From: Dioszegia crocea
Lineage: Eukaryota; Basidiomycota; Tremellomycetes; Tremellales; Bulleribasidiaceae
DNA: 64,000 bases
Assembly: GCA_001600615.1 (NCBI GenBank)
Contig: BCKK01000003.1
Coordinates: forward strand, 756,500 to 820,499
Direction: 5' to 3'
A program made the translations under genes and the position numbers. The notes under the pieces are model-generated. The model searched no databases. It was not told the DNA's origin and saw only the letters and a program-made list of their open reading frames with translations. This document shows positions 54,601 to 64,000 of this stretch, one piece after another; position 1 is the first letter of the stretch, and the number at the start of each line of letters is the position of its first letter.

Positions 54601-56868
54601 TTGATATGCGATCCATCGTGATCCTGATCAGTCATGATCATAAGATGACCATACCGCAGACTGTCGGTGCTCGTGTAGTTTGTGTTGGATTTTAGGCCCA
54701 GAATTTGTTTGATGTGCTGGATCTCGGTATTCTTCATGATCTGGTCGTGGCTGGCTTCGCGGACGTTCAGCAGCTTGCCTCGGATGGGGAAGACACCGTA
54801 ATGGTCTCGGCCGACGACACCGAGGCCGGAGACGGCCAAGGCCTTGGCAGAGTCTCCTTCGGTGATGATGAGGGTGCAGTGTTTGGCGTTTCTACCTCCG
54901 GCGCTGTTGGCATCCTCCAATTTGGTGATTCCGGTGATTCTACATCAGCACCGGACGAATCCGACTCACCTCGTGCGTTTGGACCCATCCGTCTTTTTCA
55001 TCGCCTGATCCTGCTTGAACTTGGCAAGACTCAGAACGCTGTCGATGATGCCAGATTTGGAAACTTGTATCAGCGAGGTCAGATTACAACTTACCCTTTT
55101 TGATGAACTCGTCCTTCAATTCGCATTTACTGCCGAATGCCGAGCTCTTCAGTGTCAAGGTCTCCTTGGTCTGAGAGTCGAAGGCGGGGTTCTCAATCAT
55201 GGCGTTGATGAAGATCCACATGTAGCCTTTGATTTGGAAAGGCTTGACGGTGATTCCCTTGTGCTTTTTCTTGATCTGCTCCAGCCTGGGGTCAGCTTGA
55301 TCGGGAGACCGACTTACAGCTTATTCGCCAGCTGGGTCGTGATCATCTCGACGTGGGTCCCGCCCTTGGACGTTGAGATTGAGTTGACGAAAGACACATG
55401 TCGCAACTCGCCATCTGACAAAGCAAAGGCTATCTCCCATCGAGGATGGACGGCTTCATATACGACCACAGGTTTGGCCATGGCGTCACCTCCAGCTTCG
55501 GCCTGGGCCTGAGTTGCCGAATTCAGATACATCTCAACGTACTACTTGTCAGCTGGAAGTGATACTTCTCTTACCTGTTTGAAGTTGGTGATTTTGATCC
55601 GCTCGTCGTTGAGATGGACCTTGATACCTTTGACCGTACCGGCCATGTCGTACACTCGCTTAGTGAGCAGAGAGTATGTGTCATCGTCAATCTCGGTCAT
55701 CCCAAATCGGGGGAGATCGGGTGTGAAGGTGATTTTCGTCCATTCTTCGCCTTTCTTGTTCTCGGTGATCTGCCGTCAGCCACGCACTAGTCAAGACTCA
55801 CCTTGGGCGTGCCCTTCTTGCCCATATTCTCGCTGAAAACCTGTCGATACTTCTTCCCGTTGACCTTGTCCGCAGTCTCGACGACTGAGGGTTAGCTTGG
55901 CCGAGACTTGAACTCACTGAACTCCTTGGAATAGATGTTGGCCAGTTTGGCTCCATAACCATTCCTTCCTCCAGTCAACTTTTTCTGGTCATCGTCGTAA
56001 TTGCTCGATGTGAGACTGCGATGAGCTTGATCGTTAATGTAAAGCTCACAGGTGCCCGAAGATCATCTCAGGAATCATGATTCCTTCTTTCTTGTGCATT
56101 TCCACCGGAATACCGTGACCGTCATTGTGCACGGTTATTTGACTCTTCTCGCGGTCAATGGTGACCTTGATGAAGCTCATTGTTTCGTCGTTGACCTGTG
56201 GTCAGCTCGGGGACTCCTCTCTATTATACCTTATTATCGGCGGCATTGACAAGTATCTCATCGAAAATCTTGAAGAACCCAGGCACATAGGTGGTTTTCC
56301 TGGCGTCAGCCGAAATCATCACTCGATACTTACTTGTACGCCATGCATTTCTTCTCCGAGTTGAACACCCACATATCTTGGCTGACAGCCTCGACAGATC
56401 CAATGTAGGTATCAGGACGTTTAAGCACATGTTCCAATTGCGAAAGCTGGACTCTCAGCCAGTGCTGACTGATAGACTTACCTTCTGGTACATCTCACTG
56501 GCACTCTGCTTTCCCGCAGCCGGTTTGCTGGGCCCTGCAGCGTTCTCATCATCATCATCATCAACAATAGCCTTGCTGGCCTTTGCTTTGGGCTTGGCCG
56601 GTGTGACCTCGCCATCGCTGTCGCTGGGATCAGACATTGAGTTGTTGGGTGCGTGCTTTTTCGCTGCGAGAGGTTTCTTCGCTGGCGCTTTCTTTGCCGC
56701 CGGGGCCTGATGATCAGCATAGTCTCTGGTGGATAGTCTCACCTTTGCGACCTTCGGAGCAGCGACCTTCTTCACTGGCGCCTTCTTGACTACCTTGGGC
56801 GATTCCGCATACCCTTCAGATCCGCTGTCGGGGTCGGATGCGAACCCGGCCGATTCTGTGCTGGACAT
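51686..56868 (-). CDS. TOP2: DNA topoisomerase II
   Basis: Starts with a Lys/Ala/Pro-rich acidic head, then the GHKL ATPase (EMYQKLSQLEHVLKRPDTYIGS, NDGHGIPVEMHK, GGRNGYGAKLANI), the transducer, the TOPRIM domain (LIITEGDSAKALAVSGL ... MTDQDHDGSHIKGLLI) and the breakage-reunion domain with the catalytic Tyr in SARYIFTAIPRMTRAIFH. The C-terminal about 250 residues are Lys/Ser/Asp-rich and disordered, ending KYVDLSDDGDDE. This is the ATP-dependent type IIA enzyme that passes one duplex through another in the nucleus. About 18 small introns split it. The product is about 1,450-1,500 residues, normal for fungi. Divergent from PIG-U across 271 bp. Confidence 0.97.
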
Positions 56869-57056
56869 GGCGAGTGACGAACAGACGCGGGTGGGTACTG
56901 CTCTTGTCGATGACCCTATCTGACAATGCCAGGGGGAGAAAGTGTGGATACCGTGGAGTGTGTGAAAAGGCCAAAGATGTTGAAGGAGAAGTTGTTTACA
57001 GGGACCAAAGTGAAGATATCAGGCGCGGGTGACGCGCCTAACACGCGTCAAATAGG

Positions 57057-57062
57057 CACGTG
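57057..57062. promoter_or_regulatory. CACGTG (E-box) in the TOP2/PIG-U divergent promoter
   Basis: CACGTGAC in the 271-bp gap between TOP2 (start 56868) and PIG-U (start 57140). An ACGCGTCA nearby (57044-57051) contains ACGCGT, the core of the MBF site seen in many G1/S genes; this fits TOP2 regulation but is only a motif match. Confidence 0.45.
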
Positions 57063-57139
57063 ACTTGGCTCACTGTATCCGATATTCGAGGATGCACAGC
57101 TAGCTAGGTCTAACATCCCTTCACCTAGATGCATGAGCA

Positions 57140-58569
57140 ATGGGCGTACAGCTCTCCCACACAGAGAAGCTTGCTCTCTGTCTGGCAGCTGGTATCGCTG
57201 TCAGACTCGCCTGCTTTCTGACCGTCGTTCCAGCCACGCTGCAACGTCGTCCAGAGCTGACTTCTCCCCTGACGTCCTTTCGAAGTTGTGCGTATCACGT
57301 CACAATCCAAGCTGACTGACAGTACAGGAGGGGTTGTTTCTATATGGCAAGGGGGCCAACCCATATGATGGAGGCGTATTCTATCATGTGCGACTCAGAC
57401 GGGACACGCTGACATGCAGTCCCCCATCTATTTGGCCCTGTTTTCACGGTTGAACCCCATACCTCTGCTCTGGGTGGTTGCGGACGCTATTGGCGCCCTG
57501 GCCCTGGTCCGGATAAAGGAGTCTAGAGTCAAAGGGAGCAGTAGCTACATGACTGCTGCTCTGTGAGTCGAGATCTGAAGCCGGGCTGACTACAGATACC
57601 TTTTCAATCCTTATATCTTGTTTTCATGCCTTTCTCGGTCGACGGCTGTGCTAGAGAACGCAGTCCTATTACTGGCGATATGTGGACGGGCAACTGGTGA
57701 GTCAAGTCAATACCCCACTGAGATCAGACAATCTTCTATTGAGCGGCCTCTGCCTTTCGCTCGTCTCGCACACATCCCTGTACCAAATACTGCTCTTACC
57801 TCCCTTACTGAAAGGACTGAGCGGGCGCCAGCGTACCTCACTGGCAGGCTCGTTCGCTGCGACGTTCTTTCTCATCACCGTAATAAACCATCTCACTTTC
57901 GGATGGGCGTGGGTTCAGCCAACATGGGGAACGATGTGAGTACTCACCCGGCCAAGCTGACTCCAGATTGACCGTATCCGACCTCGCACCAAACGTCGGC
58001 ATGTGGTGGTACTTCTTCACTGAAATGTTCGACCACTTCCGGCAGTTCTTCTTGGGAGTCTTTCAAGTACGTTCTTCGCCCCAGACTTTCAGCCCTGCTC
58101 ATGCTCGAGCTGATCACCAGCTACACACCGTCATTTACGTCCTCCCTGTCTGCCTACGGTTGGACGATCCCCTACATGCTGTATTGGTGATGCTGGGGGT
58201 GATCTCAACATGGAAGAGTTATCCCACACTGGCAGATCTAGGTGTCTGGGCAGGTCTGCTCGGCTGTTTCCCCGAAGTCACGTCAAGTAAGTGTTTGCAA
58301 GCCTCAAGCTGATGACAGATCTCCGCCATCCTCTCTTCACCCTTGCGACTTATTTACACACCTTTATCCTCTTACCGCTACTGCACTCGCTCTGGCTATT
58401 GACTGGGACCGGCAATGCCAACTTCTTCTACGCCGCTACGATGGTGCACGGCCTGAATTCTGCTCTGGCGGTCGTGGATGTGGTCACTGCCATCATGCGT
58501 TTCAAGCTGAAGCAGGTGGTGGAGTGGAAGGACACGTATCGCGCTGTACAGATAACGGGGATAGAATGA
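57140..58569 (+). CDS. GAB1: GPI transamidase subunit PIG-U
   Basis: A polytopic membrane protein. The spliced N-terminal exons give LALCLAAGIAVRLACFL (first membrane helix), RPELTSPLTSFRSLQEGLFL, GANPYDGGVFYHSPIYLALF, PLLWVVADAIGALAL and ILFSCLSRSTAVLENAVLLL. PELTSPLTSFRSLQEGxFL and NPYDGGxxHxxPL are the PIG-U/Gab1 signatures. The protein is part of the ER complex that attaches GPI anchors to proteins. It ends VVEWKDTYRAVQITGIE. The start at 57140 (MGVQLSHTEKL) is chosen because the frame beginning a few bases earlier does not give these motifs; intron 1 (57294-57327) links FRSL to QEG. Further introns near 57390-57418, 57560-57592, 57699-57730, 57939-57966 and 58288-58318. Confidence 0.92.
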
Positions 58570-58855
58570 TGTATTTTTTTGGCTTCAGGTCTTGTAGTCT
58601 GAGTCATTCCGTCAGCCGGCTCCTTGCCTGACTTCCTGCATCTCTTAATGCCCACCGTAGCGTTATCGATGCATGTCAGTCCATCAAGTACGTCCTGTAC
58701 GCAAGTCATTTGTGGGGCTCCAAGTCTGGGTGGCGACTAGCGGCGGGCGGGGATGGCCGGCGAGATTGGCTGGAGGTCTTCGGCAACGTCTGTAGCAATA
58801 TATCTCGCATCTCCTTTGATTTCAATCATATACTTAGCCGTTTGATCGTCGCAAC
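58570..58855. other. Intergenic between PIG-U and NAB2
   Basis: 286 bp holding the PIG-U 3' end and the NAB2 promoter. No reading frame, repeat or RNA structure stands out. Confidence 0.6.
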
Positions 58856-60722
58856 ATGACCACTGTAGCCATGGACAGCGCCCAGCAGGCTAGATTACAG
58901 GTGACTTTGACCTAAACACATCAACGCAGAACTCGAGAGCTGATAACACAAGAATGAAGTGCAAAATGAGCTTGAAAGGAGGGAATGGGCAGAGCCTGGA
59001 GGTACGTCTTGCTATGATTTGCAAGTATAGACACTGACGGAGTAGACAATGTGATGGCGGAATATGTGACGGTGCTCATTGCAAATGGGAGTAGTCGAGG
59101 TAAGTGCTCGCATTATACACAATGTCGAAGAATCGAGTTGACTTCCAGACCGGGTCCTCACGGAGATGGACGATTGTGAGCTTTCACCTACGGCGGTGGG
59201 ATGCAGTGCTAATATAGCAGTGGTCGGATCAGACTTCGATGCTCAATTCTTGGACTGGCTTTTCGCAACTGCGTCGGATATTCAGCGAGTCACCGAGGCA
59301 CCAGCGCAACCGGCGGTACAGCATGGACATTCGGCTACTTCGAGTTATCAAGCAAACAGCCGCATGCTTACCTCCGCCCTGGCGTCAACGAGAGAAGACT
59401 CCAGCAAGCGGAAAGCCGAAATGCAGGGAGAGTCGGCGAACAAGAAGAGACTATCTGAACTACCTGCTGGGCCGAGGGCCATGGGGAATTTGCAAGATAG
59501 GATGGGACCACGACCGCCGATGCAGATGCAGCAGCAGAACCGTGGATTCAATGGAGGGCGGCAGCAGGGTGGCATGGGAGGTGGTGAGTCTGCATTTCGC
59601 ATGGCGTAGGGGGAGATATTGACATTTCAGGCTTCCAGCAGGGATTCCGACCTCAGCAACCGATGATGCCTGGTTTCGGCTTCTTCCCTCAGCAACAGGA
59701 GATGATGGCGCAAATGATGATGATGCAATCGAACATGGCGCAGATGGGTCAAATGATGCAGAAGATGGCCGAGGTGAGTGCAATGCCAGGCCTAGCTGAT
59801 GTTCAGGAGAAGGAAGAGAAAGAGGCAGCCGCTCCAGTTGCTGACTACGGCACCACAGCTCAGCCCTCTATCACACCTCGCGCAGTCAAAGTTCCACACG
59901 GTACAAAGCTTGGCGCCCACTCAGTATCACCCATCACCCCTAAAGCCTCATCGACGGGCCCAGTACCAAGCAAGCCCTCCTCGAAGGCCTTATGCAAATA
60001 CTCGGTCGGGTGCAGCAATTCTCGGTGTATCTACTCCCACCCTAGCCCGGTGGCAGACGAGAGGACAGGTATGGTACTGAGCGATGAGGCTTGTGAGAAT
60101 GGCAAGGATTGCAAGGACGCAGAATGTACAAAGAGCCATGTCAGCCCCGCCGCCGCACTAGGTATGTTTCAATTTTGATTTCAAGCTGACTTCCAGGTGG
60201 AATTGCTGGACCCGCTCGCCTCTTGTGCAAGTATCAAAACTGCACCAACCCCGCCTGCCCCTTCCGACATAAAGATGCCGAGGGCAACCCTATCCCTCCG
60301 CCCGCACTTGCAGCCCCGAAAGCAAAAGAAGCGAAACCAGTGGAGCACGCACCCAGCTCGGATAATGAGGACGGCGAGGATGTGGAGGTGGTCATGACGC
60401 ACAAGGGGCTCATGGACGGCGCGCTGGACGATAGGAAGACTGTGACGGTGTGCAGATACGGGGAGAGGTGTACCAGACGTGAGTGATGTCAGGGGGTCTA
60501 GCTGACATTTCAGCTGACTGTAAATTCACTCATCCCGCTTCGCGCGCAACTCCCAAGCCCCGCGGATCATATTCAGCTCGCGGTGGAGCTCGCCACTCAG
60601 TCAGCTCCGATCGAGTGGCTTCGACAGGGATGAATAAGAGTAAAAAGTTTGGCGAAAAGTTGGACCCGAGTGCAGGAGCTTTTGTGCCAAAGCCGGCGGA
60701 GCCAGAGGTAGCGAGTAGCTAG
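58856..60722 (+). CDS. NAB2: Nuclear poly(A)-RNA-binding CCCH zinc-finger protein, Nab2/ZC3H14 type
   Basis: The N-terminal exons give a PWI-like helical fold (LQNEVQNELERREWAEP, NVMAEYVTVLIANGSSRD, DFDAQFLDWLFATA), as in Nab2. A Met/Gln/Gly-rich middle follows (QQQEMMAQMMMMQSNMAQM). The C-terminal half has CCCH fingers of the Nab2 C-x5-C-x4-6-C-x3-H kind: CKYSVGCSNSRCIYSH, CENGKDCKDAECTKSH, CKYQNCTNPACPFRH and CRYGERCTRRADCKFTH. Nab2 binds poly(A), limits tail length and aids mRNA export. Several introns under 50 nt interrupt the gene (near 58901-58953, 59003-59045, 59099-59148, 59177-59219, 59583-59629, 59773-59806, 60161-60195, 60480-60513). Convergent with the V-ATPase gene, 170 bp apart. 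Confidence 0.9.
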
Positions 60723-60892
60723 TATCTAGTAGAAAGTAAAAATGTAGAACGTTGTTTGAAGGTCATCCCTGATGTGGATACAGCGAGCGATTGAGCTCAA
60801 GAATGGATGAGAACTCGCACTCGGCAGCAATCTGATCGGGCGTCTACACGGTCTGATCGAGTACGCTAGTGAGAAGACGATGCATGCCACGC

Positions 60893-61823
60893 TCAAGCGG
60901 AACACACCACATCGCCGATCGAAGTATTGAGAATCAGCGCTACAATCAGTCCGTACAATCCCTGTCAGTCAGTACATGCTCGGTTTGACGCAGATCGCAC
61001 TTACGATGACTTCCCTGGTTTCGTTAGCTAAAAATCATGCCTCGTAACAGAATGGACGTACGCGAAAATCAGGATCAGCACCATCGCTACGAACACTCTT
61101 GACTCATTCAGATATGCTCGTACGCACTACGAATCAGCGACAGCTACCGACAGCTGGCAAAAGCACGTACCGCATCACCGACTATTCCAATTGCGTACCC
61201 TGCAGCGAGACCTGTGAATCCACAAGCCAGCCCGGCGGCCAGGTGGACAAATCCAGCGAAGAGGGAGTATGGTTCATTTGGTGCGACTGGAGGTCAGTAT
61301 TGTACGCTATCTAGGGAGAGAGGCGTACTGTTCCCAGCGATTAAGACGGACACAACCAGACCGTAAACGGCGATAATACCGGACATCTAAAGGATAAGCT
61401 AACGAACGTATGGTAATGTCCTTGAGGCCGGCGCGGCCAATGGTGCCCAAGCGGTGACAAATACATAGGACGCCCGTCATTGGATCTTGAATGAAAGTGC
61501 ACTCACAACAACAGGAATGAGCGATTTCATGATCAGTTCAGGTCTGCATGTTTTAGCTATTGCGACTGCCTCCAACGCCACTTGACCCACCTGAAAGTTC
61601 CTAATCCAGCAATTCCGATCCCTGCTTTCGATGTTCCATACGCTGCTCCAACTGTAGAAAGGGTCATCTGCTACATCAGGACAGTCCAGAAGTGCGATCG
61701 AGGTCGAGCTCAACTCACGGCAGCGGTAACTCCGGCGAACCTAAGGGGTCAGCGTTGGTATACTTTCGGCGAGAATTCTGCTCACCCAAAGAAGGGCGCC
61801 CACGGTGGACATAGCTCAGACAT
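60893..61823 (-). CDS. VMA11: V-ATPase proteolipid subunit (c', Vma11-like)
   Basis: A four-helix proteolipid of about 165 residues from at least seven exons. The first exon (start 61823) gives [13 protein letters not shown], the classical c/c' subunit head; a second in-frame-looking ATG at 61812 belongs to another frame and is rejected. Next are [59 protein letters not shown] and [20 protein letters not shown] with the proton-carrying Glu. The run [18 protein letters not shown] and ILNT tail fit c' (Vma11) better than c (Vma3). The subunit forms the membrane proton ring of the vacuolar ATPase. Divergent from CCT7 across 207 bp. Confidence 0.9.
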
Positions 61824-62030
61824 AGTATATGAAGGATGTAGCAGGGTGTCAGGTAGGGATGAATATAGGTGAATGACTGATGTAAGAGGAGAGTGACTAT
61901 AGGGGGGAGTGAGAATAACACGTCATTCAAAGACGCGTGCACGGTTCAGTGCGTTCTAGACAATTTGTGTGGAACTGGAAAGTCAATCATTCCTCGCTGA
62001 CATTCATATCCCTCATCTACTACAGCTACA

Positions 62031-64000
62031 ATGCAGGGACGCCTACCTCAGATGGTGAGTAGAGCCCGCCTTATGAATGCTATACTATCTCCTCGTCCGA
62101 TTAGTACAACTGGCTAATCCAACAGCAACCAACGGTCGTCCTCCTTCGAGGTAGGCCATTCTTCCACATTCTACTGACCCAGCTCACACCATACAGAGGG
62201 TACCGACACTTCCCAGGGAATAGGTCAGCTGCTTTCGAACATCTCCGCCTGTCTCGCGGTCGCCCAGACCATCGCCACAACTTTGGGTCCAAGGGGTATG
62301 GACAAGTTGATTGTCGATGAAAGGGGCAACGCTACTATTTCAAGTGAGGCCTTTCAGAATCTGTTGAGGGAATTTGCTGATGGCAAAGATGACGGCGCTA
62401 CCATCTTGAAACTTCTGGACATCGTACACCCCGCAGCGCGGACTTTGGTCGACATCGCCCGTGCGCAGGACGCCGAAGTTGGTGATGGGACAACCAGTGT
62501 TACTTTACTGTACGTTTCGGTATAGGACGCGCTGACAGCCAGAGCCGCTGAGATCCTCAAGGAGGTCAAGCCATACGTCGAAGAGGGCGTTGGACCCCAT
62601 GTCATCATCAAAGGTCTGAGAACAGCGAGAGATTTGGTGAGTTTTACAGCCTGTTTCCCCGACTTTGCTGATTTCAGGCTGTCACAAAGATCAAAGAAAT
62701 CGCCGTCACGATTGACAAATCCAACCCCGAGTAGGTCTACCATATCAATTTTACCCTGTAACAAGCTGATGATCAGAAAATTCCGCGAACTCCTCATGCA
62801 ATGCGCTTCCACCTCCATGTCTTCCAAACTCATCCACTCCCAAACCCCCTTCTTCGCCTCGATGGTCGTCGACGCCGTCCTCTCACTCGACCAAGCCGAC
62901 CTGGACGAATCGCTCATTGGCGTCAAAAAGGTGCCTGGTGGAGGTATGCAAGATTCGCTCCTGGTCAAGGGTGTCGCATTCAAAAAGACATTCTCATACG
63001 CTGGGTTCGAGCAACAACCAAAATCTTTCAAAGACCCCAAGGTGCTTTGCTTGAACGTCGAGCTGGAATTAAAGGCGGAGAAGGATAATGCGGAGATCAG
63101 GGTCAACGAGGTGTCGGAGTATCAGGCGATCGTCGACGCGGAATGGTCGATCATCTACCGAAAACTCGAGGCGATTGTCGAAACCGGAGCCAAGGTTGTC
63201 CTGTCAAAATTGCCTATTGGCGATTTGGCGACACAGTACTTTGCCGACCGGGACATCTTCTGCGCGGGCAGAGTCACAGCCGATGACTTAAAGCGTGTTG
63301 TCCAGGCTGTTGGCGGGTCGATCCAGTCAACATGTTCCGACATCGAGCCAAACCACATTGGAACCTGCGGTAGATTTGAGGAGAAGCAGATCGGAGGAGA
63401 GCGGTTCAACCTGTTCCAGGACTGCCCGCAGGCCAAGACTTGCACTCTGATCCTGCGTGGTGGTGCCGAGCAGTTCATCGCCGAGGTGGAGAGGAGTCTG
63501 CACGACTCCATCATGATTGTCAAGCGGGCAATCCAGAACAACCAGGTCGTTGCCGGAGGCGGTGCATGCGAGGTGAGCCAAGGCCTGACGCTGAGCTGAC
63601 ATACAGATGGAAATATCCAAATACCTCCGTGCTCACTCCCGAACCATCATGGGCAAACAGCAATTGATTGTTGGCGCAGTTGCCAAGGCGCTCGAAATTA
63701 TCCCCCGTCAGATCTGCGACAATGCCGGTCTAGACGCCACCGACCTCCTCAACAAGCTGCGTATGCGACATGCGTCGGGCGATCTCTGGGCGGGTGTTGA
63801 CGTTGACTCGGAATCCGTCGAGGATAACATGAAGCGATTTGTCTGGGAGCCGGCATTGGTCAAAACGAACGCTCTGAGTAGTGCTATCGACGCGGCGTGC
63901 TTGATCTTGAGTGTCGACGAAACTGTCCGAAATCCACAATCAGAGGTGAGCCAAGATATTGACTATAGCTGACGTTCAGGAACAGCAATCGGGCCCACCT
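62031..64000 (+). CDS. CCT7: CCT chaperonin subunit eta (CCT7), 5' part
   Basis: Group II chaperonin subunit, cut by the window end. It reads MQGRLPQM, then after an intron [72 protein letters not shown] (ATP-site GDGTT and its Asp), [20 protein letters not shown], and [20 protein letters not shown]. The [10 protein letters not shown] and NHIGTCG segments are typical of CCT eta. The eight-membered CCT ring folds actin and tubulin and receives them from prefoldin, whose subunit 4 is at 9457. Introns are short (about 62049-62125, 62154-62194, 62348-62390, 62513-62541, 62637-62678, 62732-62776, 63573-63606, 63946-63978). The last in-window exon is at about 63979-64000. Confidence 0.96.

Noticed and set aside
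61811..61815. ATG at 61812 (MSTVGALLW) as start of the V-ATPase proteolipid
   Set aside because: The ATG at 61823 gives [13 protein letters not shown], the classical proteolipid head, in the frame that continues FAGVTAAM after the first intron.
24481..64000. Many long open frames antisense to eIF4G, TOP2, the DHX29-like helicase and CCT7
   Set aside because: They follow the codon-biased frames of the true genes on the other strand, lack splice-consistent continuation and show low-complexity mirror sequence; no family is recognisable.

Overview
The window is nuclear DNA of a fungus, most likely a basidiomycete yeast of the Tremellomycetes type. Genes are dense, lie on both strands and are cut by many very small introns, often about 31 to 60 nt, with GT..AG ends and a CTGAC/CTGAT-like branch site only a few bases from the acceptor. 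All confidently named products are conserved fungal housekeeping proteins. No bacterial operon, CRISPR array, rRNA or convincing functional tRNA was seen. The class-level assignment is inference from intron style and gene content.

Left arm (1-18554): 3' end of a class I histone deacetylase; a retinol-dehydrogenase-like SDR; a membrane-anchored SGNH hydrolase; an unidentified protein divergent from mitoribosomal uS13m; a CBS-PB1 membrane protein with two possible first exons; prefoldin subunit 4; a GGQ-type mitochondrial release-factor homologue; a 3-methyladenine DNA glycosylase; eIF3 subunit L; and two tandem paralogues of an uncharacterised family resembling fungal DUF7587 proteins.

Middle (18555-24490): about 5.9 kb without a believable gene. 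It holds decayed dispersed repeats: a ~70-bp family in both orientations, an LTR- or TIR-like ~240-bp family including one inverted pair, short GTGTC/TCTACCCG minisatellite units, and a tRNA-like box A/box B pair. It is a transposon graveyard and could be a heterochromatic or centromere-like island.

Right arm (24491-64000): glycogen branching enzyme, DPH3, SLX1, PKA catalytic subunit, tRNA isopentenyltransferase, DHX29-type helicase, HEM2, proteasome beta-3 (PUP3), a RAD51C-like recombinase, a DRS2-type flippase, eIF4G, topoisomerase II, GPI transamidase PIG-U, NAB2, a V-ATPase proteolipid and CCT7 (cut by the window end).

The genes are a general housekeeping set with many translation factors (uS13m, release factor, eIF3l, DPH3, MOD5, DHX29, eIF4G) and genome-maintenance proteins (MAG, SLX1, RAD51C, TOP2). 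Arrangement is mostly divergent or convergent pairs. Several convergent pairs abut within 0-60 bp, and five of ten divergent intergenic regions carry a CACGTG box.
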